DNA of 23,301 nucleotides. Source: an uncultured Clostridia bacterium. Lineage in GTDB: Bacteria > Bacillota > Clostridia > Christensenellales > UBA1242. The position numbers and the translations under genes were made by a program. The notes under the pieces are model-generated. The model worked only from the letters and a program-made list of their open reading frames with translations, had not been told where the DNA came from and made no database searches. Positions within the stretch are counted from its first letter, which is position 1; every line of letters begins with the position of its first letter. The stretch covers positions 1-23,301 of the forward strand of contig CANQBU010000005.1 in NCBI GenBank assembly GCA_947589615.1, given 5' to 3'. Of the stretch, positions 14,915 through 22,141 are shown one piece after another.

Positions 14915-15732
14915 AATCTGTCCTCCGTAACTTTATGCTTACTTACGTTAGTATCATTTGGAGGTGTCATATAATCACCATATAGTTGTGTTAGATACTT
15001 ATCGGCATCCTGAAGTCCTAATACTTGTATATCTTCAAACATGTACTTTTTACCTTTACCATACCATACTTTTGGCACTATTTCCTTCTTTCTGTATATC
15101 CCGCAATATGTTGCAACATAGTCGCTTTCATCATATGGAACAGACCTCATAAGCTTTTCTATCTTTTCATTTATTTTCTCTGAATTAATATGCTTTTGGA
15201 GTCTCGTAACTTTTGCAATTTTGATTATAAATCTCTCATAAATTGGCCGATTCCGCTTTTGATCAACAACTTCATCAAAATGAGAAATCTGAAACAATGC
15301 TCGCAGCAACATATACTTATACCAATGAATCGTTCTTTTTATTCCCGAATCTGGCACCCCATCAATCATCATAATATCAATCCAAGCACCAGTATGCAGT
15401 TTTTTGCATGCATTATTTAGCACAAACCCACCGTGTTTTGATGTAATGGTTGAAACGATGGTAACATGGTTCTTATCCCGCGGCGATTCAAGAAAGTACT
15501 CTGAAGAAAGAAACTGAGATGCAATTTCAAGAAATCGGTCATAATCGCGCCGCGGCATTGCCACATCAATATCATCATCCCAAGGAATAAATCCGTGATG
15601 CCGCATTGCCCCCAGCATCGTACCTGCAACGACAAAATACTGCAAATTGTTAGCTTGACATATCCTTTGAAACTCTTTCAGAATTTCAAGCTCCTGTTGT
15701 TGCAATGAACTTAATGTATGTTTATCTGTCAC
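14911..15732 (-). CDS. LicD-family transferase, candidate phosphonate transferase
   Basis: A 273-residue LicD protein. The nucleotidyltransferase-fold core reads YFVVAGTMLGAMRHHGFIPW, then DDDIDVAMPRRDY (52-64), the metal-binding DDDID being the hallmark. LicD enzymes move a phospho-substituent such as phosphocholine from a CDP/CMP carrier to a glycan. Here it overlaps a gene carrying PEP mutase and a nucleotidyltransferase domain, so the substrate is more likely CMP-linked 2-hydroxyethylphosphonate. That is inference from context. The start is a GTG at 15732 with AAGGGA eight bases upstream, just past the radical SAM stop. It is somewhat A+T-richer than its neighbours. Confidence 0.9.
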   Translation of the reverse strand: MTDKHTLSSLQQQELEILKEFQRICQANNLQYFVVAGTMLGAMRHHGFIPWDDDIDVAMPRRDYDRFLEIASQFLSSEYFLESPRDKNHVTIVSTITSKHGGFVLNNACKKLHTGAWIDIMMIDGVPDSGIKRTIHWYKYMLLRALFQISHFDEVVDQKRNRPIYERFIIKIAKVTRLQKHINSEKINEKIEKLMRSVPYDESDYVATYCGIYRKKEIVPKVWYGKGKKYMFEDIQVLGLQDADKYLTQLYGDYMTPPNDTNVSKHKVTEDRL

Positions 15733-15734
15733 TA

Positions 15735-16919
15735 CTACATTCCCTTCTTCCCCATCTGCTGCTTGATATCCGCCTCAACAATCTCCTCACCCGTCTTATC
15801 TTTGAGCTGCTCCTGGCTGGCGACGCTGAGTCCGTTATTGATTTCCGCGCACAAATCGCAAGTGGAACACTTGTCGAGTTCTTCTTTTGTAACCTTACCA
15901 TCGCGGTAATCGCGGCAAATTTTATTCTCATACATACTGTACGGCTTACTTGTGAACAGGCTCTTGACCTTGTGCTTAACGGCCCACCACGCCGGCTTCC
16001 AGATGTATTTGTGCATTGCAGGACTTACCGAACCAATCATCCAGCACTGCCGGTCGCAGTGGCGCACCTTTGTGCGAACCTTTTCCGCTTCTGGGCTGTT
16101 CCAAAGCTCGTCCCAAGTCTGCGTATTCAAGTTGCCCATTACTTCCTTATCTTTTGTCCCGTTGCAAGGCATCACGTCGCCATACGGGTCGATAAAGAAC
16201 GTATCAAAGCTCATGTCGCAGGGCAAAAGCCGCGGCTGTCCATAAATATAGTTAATTAGTCCGTGGTTGAAATATGCTCTGAACCACTTCTTCGGGCTGC
16301 TGCTTTTCAGGAGTTTATTGATAAGATTTTCAAAATTCTGCGCCACCATCGGACGGTCGTGGATAATGTTCTTGGCTTCCACGAAATAAAAGCTGTTGTG
16401 CAGTGATGCAGTGGCGAATTCCATGCCCATCTCGTCCGAGATGTCGTACAGCGGCACCAAATCAGGAGCATTCTTGTCCTGCACTGTCATGCCGAAGCCG
16501 ACATCTTTCATGCCCATCTCGCGCAAAGTTTTCAGCGTCTGGTATCCGCGCTGATAGCCGTTCTCCAAACCGCGTATTTCGTTGTTGGTCTGCTCAAGAC
16601 CCTCAATGGAAATGCGTATGCCGATTTGCGGAAATTCCTTTGCGAGGTCAACTATGCGGTCGGTAAAGTAGCCGTTTGTCGAGATGACAATGCGATCGGA
16701 CTTCTTGTAGAGCTCGCGCACGATGTCCTTGAGGTCGGTGCGGATAAACGGCTCGCCGCCGGTGATGTTGGTAAAGTACATCGGGGGAAGCTTGCGGATT
16801 GTTTCGATCGAAATTTCCTCCTCCGGCTTCGACGGAGCTTTGTATCTGTTACACATTGTGCACCGCGCATTGCAGCGGTAGGTTACAATGACGGTACCGT
16901 TAAGTTTCTTTGTGGCCAT
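15735..16919 (-). CDS. Radical SAM protein with C-terminal SPASM-like cysteines
   Basis: A 394-residue radical SAM enzyme. The iron-sulfur motif is CNARCTMC (16-23, CxxxCxxC), followed by the SAM-contacting TGGEP. The C-terminal half has a SPASM-like layout: LLPCDMSFDTFFIDPYG, MPCNG, GNLNTQTWDELWNSP, CDRQC, and a last CSTCDLC, enough for auxiliary clusters. The ATG at 16919 has GGGTGA in front; a GTG three codons earlier is possible. No cobalamin-binding domain is present, unlike the B12-dependent radical methylases of fosfomycin or phosphinothricin pathways. Its reaction is unknown. Placed between a glycosyltransferase and licD, it probably modifies a sugar or the phosphonate, or acts as an oxidoreductase on a carrier-bound intermediate. 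Confidence 0.87.
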   Translation of the reverse strand: MATKKLNGTVIVTYRCNARCTMCNRYKAPSKPEEEISIETIRKLPPMYFTNITGGEPFIRTDLKDIVRELYKKSDRIVISTNGYFTDRIVDLAKEFPQIGIRISIEGLEQTNNEIRGLENGYQRGYQTLKTLREMGMKDVGFGMTVQDKNAPDLVPLYDISDEMGMEFATASLHNSFYFVEAKNIIHDRPMVAQNFENLINKLLKSSSPKKWFRAYFNHGLINYIYGQPRLLPCDMSFDTFFIDPYGDVMPCNGTKDKEVMGNLNTQTWDELWNSPEAEKVRTKVRHCDRQCWMIGSVSPAMHKYIWKPAWWAVKHKVKSLFTSKPYSMYENKICRDYRDGKVTKEELDKCSTCDLCAEINNGLSVASQEQLKDKTGEEIVEADIKQQMGKKGM

Positions 16920-16933
16920 AAAAATCACCCATT

Positions 16934-18082
16934 TTAATTATTAAAATAATTGTTATATAGCTTTAAAGTTTTCTCTACTACTTCATCCCAATCAAATTTC
17001 CGAAGTATGTATTCCCTTGCGGCTGATTTATATTTCTCAACCGTCTCGCTGTCATCTATCAGACATCTCAATTTTTCTCTAAGATCATCGACTTTGCCTT
17101 TTCTAAATGCTACCGCCTTATCCCCAACCACCTCCGTACACTCGTCGATATCGCTTGTAAGGCAGCAGTTACCGTAACTCATCGCTTCAAGCAAGCTAAG
17201 CGGCATACCTTCCAAATCGCTCGGCAAAACATAAACATAAGCGTTGCTGTAAAGCTCATGCTTCAGCCGTCCTTGGACAAAACCGGTAAAAATCACCCTG
17301 TCGTCGCCCTTCGCCAAAGCTTTAAGCTCGTCCATATAGCCGCTCGTGTCGGAGCTCCCGCCCGCTATAACAAGCCTTTTATCAGTCTTAATGCCCTTAA
17401 ATGCTTTAATCAAATAATGTATTCCCTTTTCGGGCACGATCCTGCCAAGATACAGAATGTAGCCGTCTTTTTCAAGGTTCCATTTTTCCTTTATTATTTC
17501 AGCGTCCCGCAGCGCCGGTCGATTAACTCCGTTAGGAATATAAACCGTGTCGCGGTCGTATTTTTCTTTGAAATATTTTTGCACGCCGAGGCTTAAAACA
17601 ATTATTTCATCGGCATATTTCACGGCGTTTTTCTCGCCTTGCATTATGTACCAACTCGCGAAACGCCCCCATTTAGCGCGCTGATGGTCGAGGCCGTGGA
17701 CTGTCACAACGACTCGTTTCCCGAAAAATTTGGGCAGCCAACACATAAACGCCGGGCCCTCGGCATGAAAATGCACAACGTCGTATTTCCCGAATGTAGA
17801 ACAAACCGCCGCCGAGAACGAAGACGTCATCGCGGCAAGCCCTTTTCTATTGATAGTGAAGACGTTTTTTAGGCGAACGCCGCGATATTCTTTGAGCTTT
17901 TCGCCGTCGTGCTCTTTTCCGCTAACGTGGTGCCCGCGGCGGTTGTAGCAAGTCACCTCGTGACCGAGCCGAACCATTCGGGTGCTAAGCTCTTCGACAA
18001 CAACCTCAATTCCGCCCTCGCACGAAGGGATACGTTTATGACCGAGCATCGCAATCCGCAGCCTATTTTCCGGTGCTTTCAT
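16934..18082 (-). CDS. GT4-family glycosyltransferase
   Basis: A 382-residue GT-B enzyme. The opening IAMLGHKRIPSCEGGIEVVV (residues about 10-29) is the GGxE acceptor loop of rhamnosyltransferase-like GT4 proteins. GRIVPEKGIHYLIKAF near 222 and SDLEGMPLSLLEAMSYG near 303 form the donor site, with the E-x7-E retaining motif. It probably adds the second sugar to the lipid-linked sugar made by the upstream initiating transferase. The start chosen is the ATG at 18082, which overlaps the previous TGA by one base (TGATG); a TTG two codons earlier is also open. Donor not determinable; cytoplasmic, membrane-associated. Confidence 0.9.
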   Translation of the reverse strand: MKAPENRLRIAMLGHKRIPSCEGGIEVVVEELSTRMVRLGHEVTCYNRRGHHVSGKEHDGEKLKEYRGVRLKNVFTINRKGLAAMTSSFSAAVCSTFGKYDVVHFHAEGPAFMCWLPKFFGKRVVVTVHGLDHQRAKWGRFASWYIMQGEKNAVKYADEIIVLSLGVQKYFKEKYDRDTVYIPNGVNRPALRDAEIIKEKWNLEKDGYILYLGRIVPEKGIHYLIKAFKGIKTDKRLVIAGGSSDTSGYMDELKALAKGDDRVIFTGFVQGRLKHELYSNAYVYVLPSDLEGMPLSLLEAMSYGNCCLTSDIDECTEVVGDKAVAFRKGKVDDLREKLRCLIDDSETVEKYKSAAREYILRKFDWDEVVEKTLKLYNNYFNN

Positions 18083-18834
18083 CAGCAATTCCCGCCTTTG
18101 AAAATGCTTTTTATCGTCTCAAAAATAATCTTCAAATCCGTCCCTATTCCTCTTTCGCGTATGTACCTATAATCCAGCTCCAACTGCTCCCCATCGCTCA
18201 TCTTCGTCGTGTCTTCAAGCTGCCAATAACAGCTCAACCCCGGCTTAACTTGCAGTCTATCGTCCGGCAGCTGCTCCTGTTCGCTCGGTATAAACGGCCT
18301 CGGACCGACAATTGTCATACTCCCCGTCAGCAGATTCAGCACCTGCGCGGTCTCATCGAGACTTGTCCGGCGGAGAAATCTCCCGACTTTTGTGACCCTC
18401 GGGTCGTTCTCAATCTTAAAATGCACGGATTTGTACTCGTTTTGTTCAGCTAAATTAACTTTAATTTTCTCCGCGTCTTTCCTCATCGTCCTCAGCTTGA
18501 CCATTTTGAAAATCCGCCCGTTGAGCCCGACGCGCTCCTGAACAAAGAACGGATTTCCCGGGTCGTCGACCACGATCGTGAGGATCATGATCAGATAAAC
18601 CGGCAGTCCGACAGTCAAACAAATCAGCGCAACAACGATGTCAAACACCCTTTTTACGAAGTCGTAAAGCGGCTTGGGCTTGACCTGCACTCGCTCTCTC
18701 GTCGGAGCAGCCGCGACAATTTCGGTTTTATGTACTTTAAGCGGGATGACAACGTCGCTGTAATTTTCACCCAATTCGTCCGGCTCTTTCACCGCCGTCG
18801 CGGCATTTCCGTTTCTCATTTCCAGCTCCGCCAT
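18082..18834 (-). CDS. Initiating undecaprenyl-phosphate sugar-phosphate transferase (PglC/WcaJ C-terminal type)
   Basis: A 250-residue bacterial sugar transferase that moves a sugar phosphate from a UDP-sugar to undecaprenyl phosphate, the first committed step of repeat-unit synthesis. One re-entrant hydrophobic segment (64-89, VFDIVVALICLTVGLPVYLI) is followed by the conserved core: FFVQERVGLNGRIFKMVKLR with TMRKDAE (96-122), the catalytic Asp-Glu in RRTSLDET (155-162), and GSMTIVGPRPF (171-181). It is the short monotopic form, without the four-helix membrane half of WbaP, but carries about 60 extra hydrophilic N-terminal residues of no recognised domain. The ATG has AAGGAG eight bases upstream and starts 19 bases after the helicase stop, so it is probably cotranscribed with it. 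Confidence 0.93.
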   Translation of the reverse strand: MAELEMRNGNAATAVKEPDELGENYSDVVIPLKVHKTEIVAAAPTRERVQVKPKPLYDFVKRVFDIVVALICLTVGLPVYLIMILTIVVDDPGNPFFVQERVGLNGRIFKMVKLRTMRKDAEKIKVNLAEQNEYKSVHFKIENDPRVTKVGRFLRRTSLDETAQVLNLLTGSMTIVGPRPFIPSEQEQLPDDRLQVKPGLSCYWQLEDTTKMSDGEQLELDYRYIRERGIGTDLKIIFETIKSIFKGGNC

Positions 18835-18853
18835 TTCCTTAGCTCCTTAATTA

Positions 18854-21733
18854 TTATCCCGCGCTTCCGTCCAGTCTGACCCCTATTTCCGCCAGTTTGC
18901 GGACTTTTTCGGATTCCAGCCTGCCGCTGCGGTAGCGCCTTTTCTGCGAGCGCACCCATTCGCCCAAAGGATAGCCATCCTGCGTTATAAACGTCTGCGG
19001 AATCGGCAGCCCGCCGCCGCGTTTGCAGTAGCTCGCGGCATACCTGTAGCCGTTATCCCACTTGCTGTCATTTTGATTCCAGATCATTCCAATATTGCTT
19101 AACAGCCTTATCCGTTCATCGGTCAGTTTGCCGTTTTTGTATGCCTTCCTCTGCGCGACAATCCAGTTGTTCAGCGTGTAGCCGTCATCGCAGATATAAT
19201 CTTGTGGAACGTTCAAGTCACCATATTCCTTATAATATGCTTTCGCGTGCTCATAGCCGATTTGCCAGCGATTTTTATGGCTGTCCCATTTAATGCCGAG
19301 AGCTTCAAGCTCGACTTTGCGCTCCTCCGTCAGCTTCCCGGACTTGTACTTTGTCCGCTGATTCGCAATCCAGACACCGAGCTTATAGCCGTCGGGAGAT
19401 TCATACTGCCCCGGAACATTTAAATTACCAAATTTCTCTTGATACGCTTTTGCATGCTTCAATCCGTTCTGCCAAGCTTCCTGCAAAACGTTCCAAGAAA
19501 TCCTTAATTCGTTTAATCTTTTGATTTGCATCGGCTTCAGCTTTCCGTCGGCATATTTTGCGCGTTGACTTGCAACCCATGCCCCGAGCGCAAAGCCGTC
19601 GTCCGCCTTATATTCGGCAGGTGGGTCGAGCGCGCCATGTTCATCGGCATACGCTTTTGCGTATTCGTAAGCGTTATCCCATTTGCCCGAAAACCGCTGC
19701 CAAGACATGCCTATTTCGCTGAGCATTTTTATCTGTTCTTCGCTCAGACGGCCTTTTTTGAAGCTCTCACGTTGCGATGAAATCCAAGTGCCGAGCTTCA
19801 CACCGTTTATCTCGTAATGTGCATTGACATTCAAATCGCCATGCTCGACGTAATAACGCTTCGCCAGTTCGTAATAATTCGCCCAGTTGCGGGCAAGCAC
19901 GGACTCCCACTCAACACCGATGGATTCCAATTTTTCAATGCGTTCAGCAGAAAGGTTTCCGCTTCTGTACTGATTCTTCACTCCGCGAAGCCAAGCGCCA
20001 AGAGCCGTTCCGTCATCGGTCGTGTACGCCGCCGGGATATCCAAATTTCCGTTAATCTCATAAAACTTTTTTGCAAGCTCAAACTTCCGCTCCCAGGTGT
20101 CCTCGAACTCCCATATCATGCCAATCGCCGACAGCTTCTCAAACTGCTCATACGGCATTTCGTTCTCACGTTGCCTCTGCCTCTGCTTTACAAGCCAGTT
20201 TGACAGTTTCGGGGGCATTTCTGCGCTCGTTTCAAGGCTGCCGTGCCGCTCAAAATATGCCCGTGCAAGCTCATATCCCTCGTCCCATTGACGTTCGTGA
20301 AGAGTGCGCCAATCCATGCCGATGGAGTTCAATTTCTCAATTCTCGCCTGCGAAATGCCCGACCCGTTGCGATAGTTTATCCTCTGCGTGACGAGCCATT
20401 TTCCGAGCTTCATGCCGTCCTCGGTGACATAATCGTTGCCCGGCAGCAGGTCGCCAAAGCGTTTATAATAGGCTTTTGCTTCGTCATACATATACTCCCA
20501 GCTTGCCGAGAGAGCAGTCTCCAGCTCGTCGAAGATTCGCTTGCAGTCTTTTAATTCGTCGAAAATTTCAAATCTTTGGTTGACAATGCTCTCGCTCTCG
20601 CCGAGGTATTGGTAGTATCTGACAATTTCACTCATCTCGTCCTGCAAGCTCGAGATGCTGTACAATCCCGAAATGTTGTTTACAATGTCAAAAATTACGG
20701 GATTTTTTGTAGAACTTGCCGAAAGTGCGCGACCGATTTGCTGCTTGTAAATGATCGGTGAAACGGTCGGGCGGAGGAGTATTACCCCTGCAACGTCATC
20801 AACGTGGATTCCCTCATTCAGCGCGTCGATGCAGAAAAGCAGGCGTAAATGGTCGCTTCCGTCGACTTTAAAATCTGCGAAAGATTGAGAAGCTTCCGGA
20901 TCGTCGGAATACACAGAATACACATGATAATTTTGGTCAATATCTCTAAACCACGCCTTCGATTCCGCCATCATCGCCCGCATATGCTCGGCGTTCGCGC
21001 AGAAAACAATGTATTTCCCATGCGGGTCGGTCATGTGTTTTTTGAAGATGACGTCGAGCCCGTCTGCCTTGTCCAATGCTCGGCGGAGAGCTTCAAGGTA
21101 GCGCTCGGCAGCATCTCTGACTGCCTTATTCTTCGCAGTCTTGACACGCCTTTCATAGCGTTCAAGGTCTTTCTGGTAGCTATATATAGATAGTACATAC
21201 TTAGGCGGGTTAAGGATTCCTCGCACGATTGCCTCGCCGAGAGTCATCTCGGAAGCGATACAGCCGTCGAACAACTCGTCGGACATGTCGCGCTGGTTGT
21301 CTAAATACCGAATGTTCGTCGCAGATAAGCCTAAAACAGGCACATCGGGGTATGCGTTCAGCAGCTTCCGAACGCCCTGACCCCACATCTCCGCGCCCGC
21401 CCTATGAAATTCGTCAAGGACGGCATAGTCGGGGTGCAAGTCTGAAATCTCTGTGTCAGAGAGGTTCATAAGCTTGGCATAAGTAGAAAATTTAACATTT
21501 TCGGGTTCATACCCAGAAGCCTTTTTAAGCGCTTCGAGTTGGGTCTTAAAGATATATTCCGACGGTGACAGCCACAGAATCGTCTTTTCCGGGTTGTCCT
21601 CACAGAGTTTGAAGCCGATGAAAGACTTGCCTGTGCCTGTCGGGTGAATTATAGCAGCTTTACCGGTCGATGAGAGCATAGCAACAGCAGCTTCATAAGC
21701 CGTCCGGTTATGCTCAAAAAGCTTTATAGCCAT
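18854..21733 (-). CDS. DEAD/DEAH-type superfamily 2 helicase with eight helicase-associated (HA) repeats
   Basis: A 959-residue protein. Residues 1-400 form an SF2 motor: Walker A HPTGTGKS (30-37), Walker B variant LDEFH (106-110), SAT (137-139), and the arginine-finger motif QQIGRALS (331-338). Residues about 411-955 are eight tandem HA repeats of about 68 residues, each patterned W-x3-Y-x2-AK-Y...G-L-x-P...DG-x-LG-x-W...QR...L...IG-x-W. HA repeats are thought to bind nucleic acid. The start at 21733 is set by GGAGGT seven bases upstream; the longer frame to 21784 would run through a terminator-like hairpin. It is not a known glycan enzyme, yet it heads the glycan operon; a regulatory, defence or mobile-element role is possible. 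Confidence 0.9.
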   Translation of the reverse strand: MAIKLFEHNRTAYEAAVAMLSSTGKAAIIHPTGTGKSFIGFKLCEDNPEKTILWLSPSEYIFKTQLEALKKASGYEPENVKFSTYAKLMNLSDTEISDLHPDYAVLDEFHRAGAEMWGQGVRKLLNAYPDVPVLGLSATNIRYLDNQRDMSDELFDGCIASEMTLGEAIVRGILNPPKYVLSIYSYQKDLERYERRVKTAKNKAVRDAAERYLEALRRALDKADGLDVIFKKHMTDPHGKYIVFCANAEHMRAMMAESKAWFRDIDQNYHVYSVYSDDPEASQSFADFKVDGSDHLRLLFCIDALNEGIHVDDVAGVILLRPTVSPIIYKQQIGRALSASSTKNPVIFDIVNNISGLYSISSLQDEMSEIVRYYQYLGESESIVNQRFEIFDELKDCKRIFDELETALSASWEYMYDEAKAYYKRFGDLLPGNDYVTEDGMKLGKWLVTQRINYRNGSGISQARIEKLNSIGMDWRTLHERQWDEGYELARAYFERHGSLETSAEMPPKLSNWLVKQRQRQRENEMPYEQFEKLSAIGMIWEFEDTWERKFELAKKFYEINGNLDIPAAYTTDDGTALGAWLRGVKNQYRSGNLSAERIEKLESIGVEWESVLARNWANYYELAKRYYVEHGDLNVNAHYEINGVKLGTWISSQRESFKKGRLSEEQIKMLSEIGMSWQRFSGKWDNAYEYAKAYADEHGALDPPAEYKADDGFALGAWVASQRAKYADGKLKPMQIKRLNELRISWNVLQEAWQNGLKHAKAYQEKFGNLNVPGQYESPDGYKLGVWIANQRTKYKSGKLTEERKVELEALGIKWDSHKNRWQIGYEHAKAYYKEYGDLNVPQDYICDDGYTLNNWIVAQRKAYKNGKLTDERIRLLSNIGMIWNQNDSKWDNGYRYAASYCKRGGGLPIPQTFITQDGYPLGEWVRSQKRRYRSGRLESEKVRKLAEIGVRLDGSAG
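18857..20503. repeat. Eight tandem coding repeats of about 205 bp (HA domains)
   Basis: The second half of the helicase gene encodes eight consecutive HA units of about 68 codons. They are similar in protein but diverged in DNA. Unit two lacks the DG-x-LG stretch and is shorter; unit eight has lost the final tryptophan (IGVRL). The array could change length by recombination. Confidence 0.85.
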
Positions 21734-21740
21734 GCCGTTC

Positions 21741-21746
21741 ACCTCC
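21741..21746 (-). promoter_or_regulatory. Ribosome binding site of the helicase gene, abutting a terminator hairpin
   Basis: GGAGGT on the minus strand, seven bases before the ATG at 21733. Its first base directly follows the U run of the hairpin at 21747-21774, so termination or refolding there would control access to the helicase and perhaps all downstream genes. Confidence 0.85.
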
Positions 21747-21774
21747 AAAAAAGGCAGCTCCGAAAGCCGCCTTT
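21747..21774 (-). terminator. Intrinsic terminator or attenuator before the helicase
   Basis: On the minus strand AAAGGCGGCT and AGCTGCCTTT form a 10-bp stem with one G-U pair and the loop TTCGG, followed by TTTTTT and then at once the helicase ribosome site. It has the form of a rho-independent terminator. Its location between leader and first gene, rather than after a gene, suggests attenuation or an antitermination target. Confidence 0.75.
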
Positions 21775-21989
21775 GCGAAATCAATGCAAGAGGGCATAGT
21801 GACCCGCACTCTGCCGATACATTTTAAATTTCGCCTGCAACTCTCATTTCTACATTTCAAAAAGTGCGACTGCGCTGTCGCCAACCGTCGCACTGTAGGT
21901 TCTTCGATTCCGAAAAACCGCGCTCGCGGAGGCGATAAGGGGCAGTTACCCCCCCCCGTTTGTTTTTCGCACTTTTGGACTTTTCCGTT

Positions 21990-22016
21990 TTTCGCAAAGT
22001 TACTACATTTGCGAAA
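21990..22016. repeat. Perfect 9-bp dyad TTTCGCAAA/TTTGCGAAA
   Basis: TTTCGCAAA (21990-21998), nine-base spacer, TTTGCGAAA (22008-22016). A further TTTGCGAAA is at 21772-21780, and GTTTTTCGCA occurs at both 21962-21971 and 21987-21996. The clustering suggests a protein-binding site. Confidence 0.7.
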
Positions 22017-22023
22017 GAAATTT

Positions 22024-22044
22024 AAAAATGCCCGAAAAATGCCC
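22024..22044. repeat. Tandem 11-bp direct repeat (AAAAATGCCC G AAAAATGCCC)
   Basis: Two copies of AAAAATGCCC, at 22024-22033 and 22035-22044, separated by one base, directly before the integrase terminator and eight bases past the 9-bp dyad. Function unknown. Confidence 0.6.
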
Positions 22045-22046
22045 AA

Positions 22047-22090
22047 AAAAGCCGCCTTTTTGATACTTTTGTATCTTGGGGGCGGCTTTT
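22047..22090 (-). terminator. Rho-independent terminator of the recombinase gene
   Basis: AAAAGCCGCC (22047-22056) pairs with GGCGGCTTTT (22081-22090), and inside it GATAC/GTATC (22062-22066, 22071-22075) makes a second small stem. On the minus strand the GC stem runs into TTTTTT. It lies about 45 bases after the recombinase stop and could also work on the plus strand. Confidence 0.75.
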
Positions 22091-22100
22091 GACACACTTT

Positions 22101-22110
22101 TTTGACTGCG
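22101..22110. repeat. TTTGACTGCG repeat, copy downstream of the recombinase
   Basis: TTTGACTGCGG at 22101-22111 matches 11 bases at 23291-23301, so copies in the same orientation flank the recombinase gene. A candidate recombinase arm site or element-end repeat. Confidence 0.5.
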
Positions 22111-22124
22111 GAGAAATTTCGGGA

Positions 22125-22141
22125 GCTGTAAAAATTACAGC
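22125..22141 (-). other. Small hairpin over the recombinase stop codon
   Basis: GCTGTAA (22125-22131), three-base loop, TTACAGC (22135-22141). The stem includes the recombinase TAA. No U run follows, so it is probably an mRNA 3' structure rather than a terminator. Confidence 0.4.

Larger units (their letters stand above)
21775..22046 (-). other. Gene-free structured leader between two terminators
   Basis: About 270 bases without a credible gene on either strand. It contains the dyad at 21990-22016, an 8-bp inverted repeat AGTGCGAC/GTCGCACT (21863-21870 and 21887-21894), a nine-C run (21949-21957) next to a GGGG that could pair with it, a CCGC/GCGG palindrome at 21918-21929, and repeated TGCGAAA cores. 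No convincing -35/-10 pair was found; the best -10-like hexamer, TAAAAT near 21823-21828 of the minus strand, lacks a -35. It is probably the 5' leader of the long glycan transcript or a recombination/operator region. Confidence 0.55.

Noticed and set aside
14911..15732. LicD as an ordinary phosphocholine transferase
   Set aside because: No choline kinase (LicA) or choline transporter (LicB) lies in the window, and the overlapping partner gene carries PEP mutase, so a phosphonate substrate is favoured although not proven.
15705..16259. A 184-codon plus-strand frame opposite the radical SAM gene
   Set aside because: It lies antisense to a clear enzyme gene, has no recognisable domain or ribosome site, and is explained as a shadow of a G+C-richer coding region.
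18854..20503. Repeats in the helicase gene as a CRISPR-like or satellite array
   Set aside because: The repetition is at protein level with a 68-residue HA-domain period; DNA copies are diverged and in frame.
21714..22097. A 127-codon open frame on the minus strand between recombinase and helicase
   Set aside because: It runs through both terminator-like hairpins, overlaps the helicase start, has no ribosome site and an implausible composition with repeated AAFG-like strings from the hairpin DNA.
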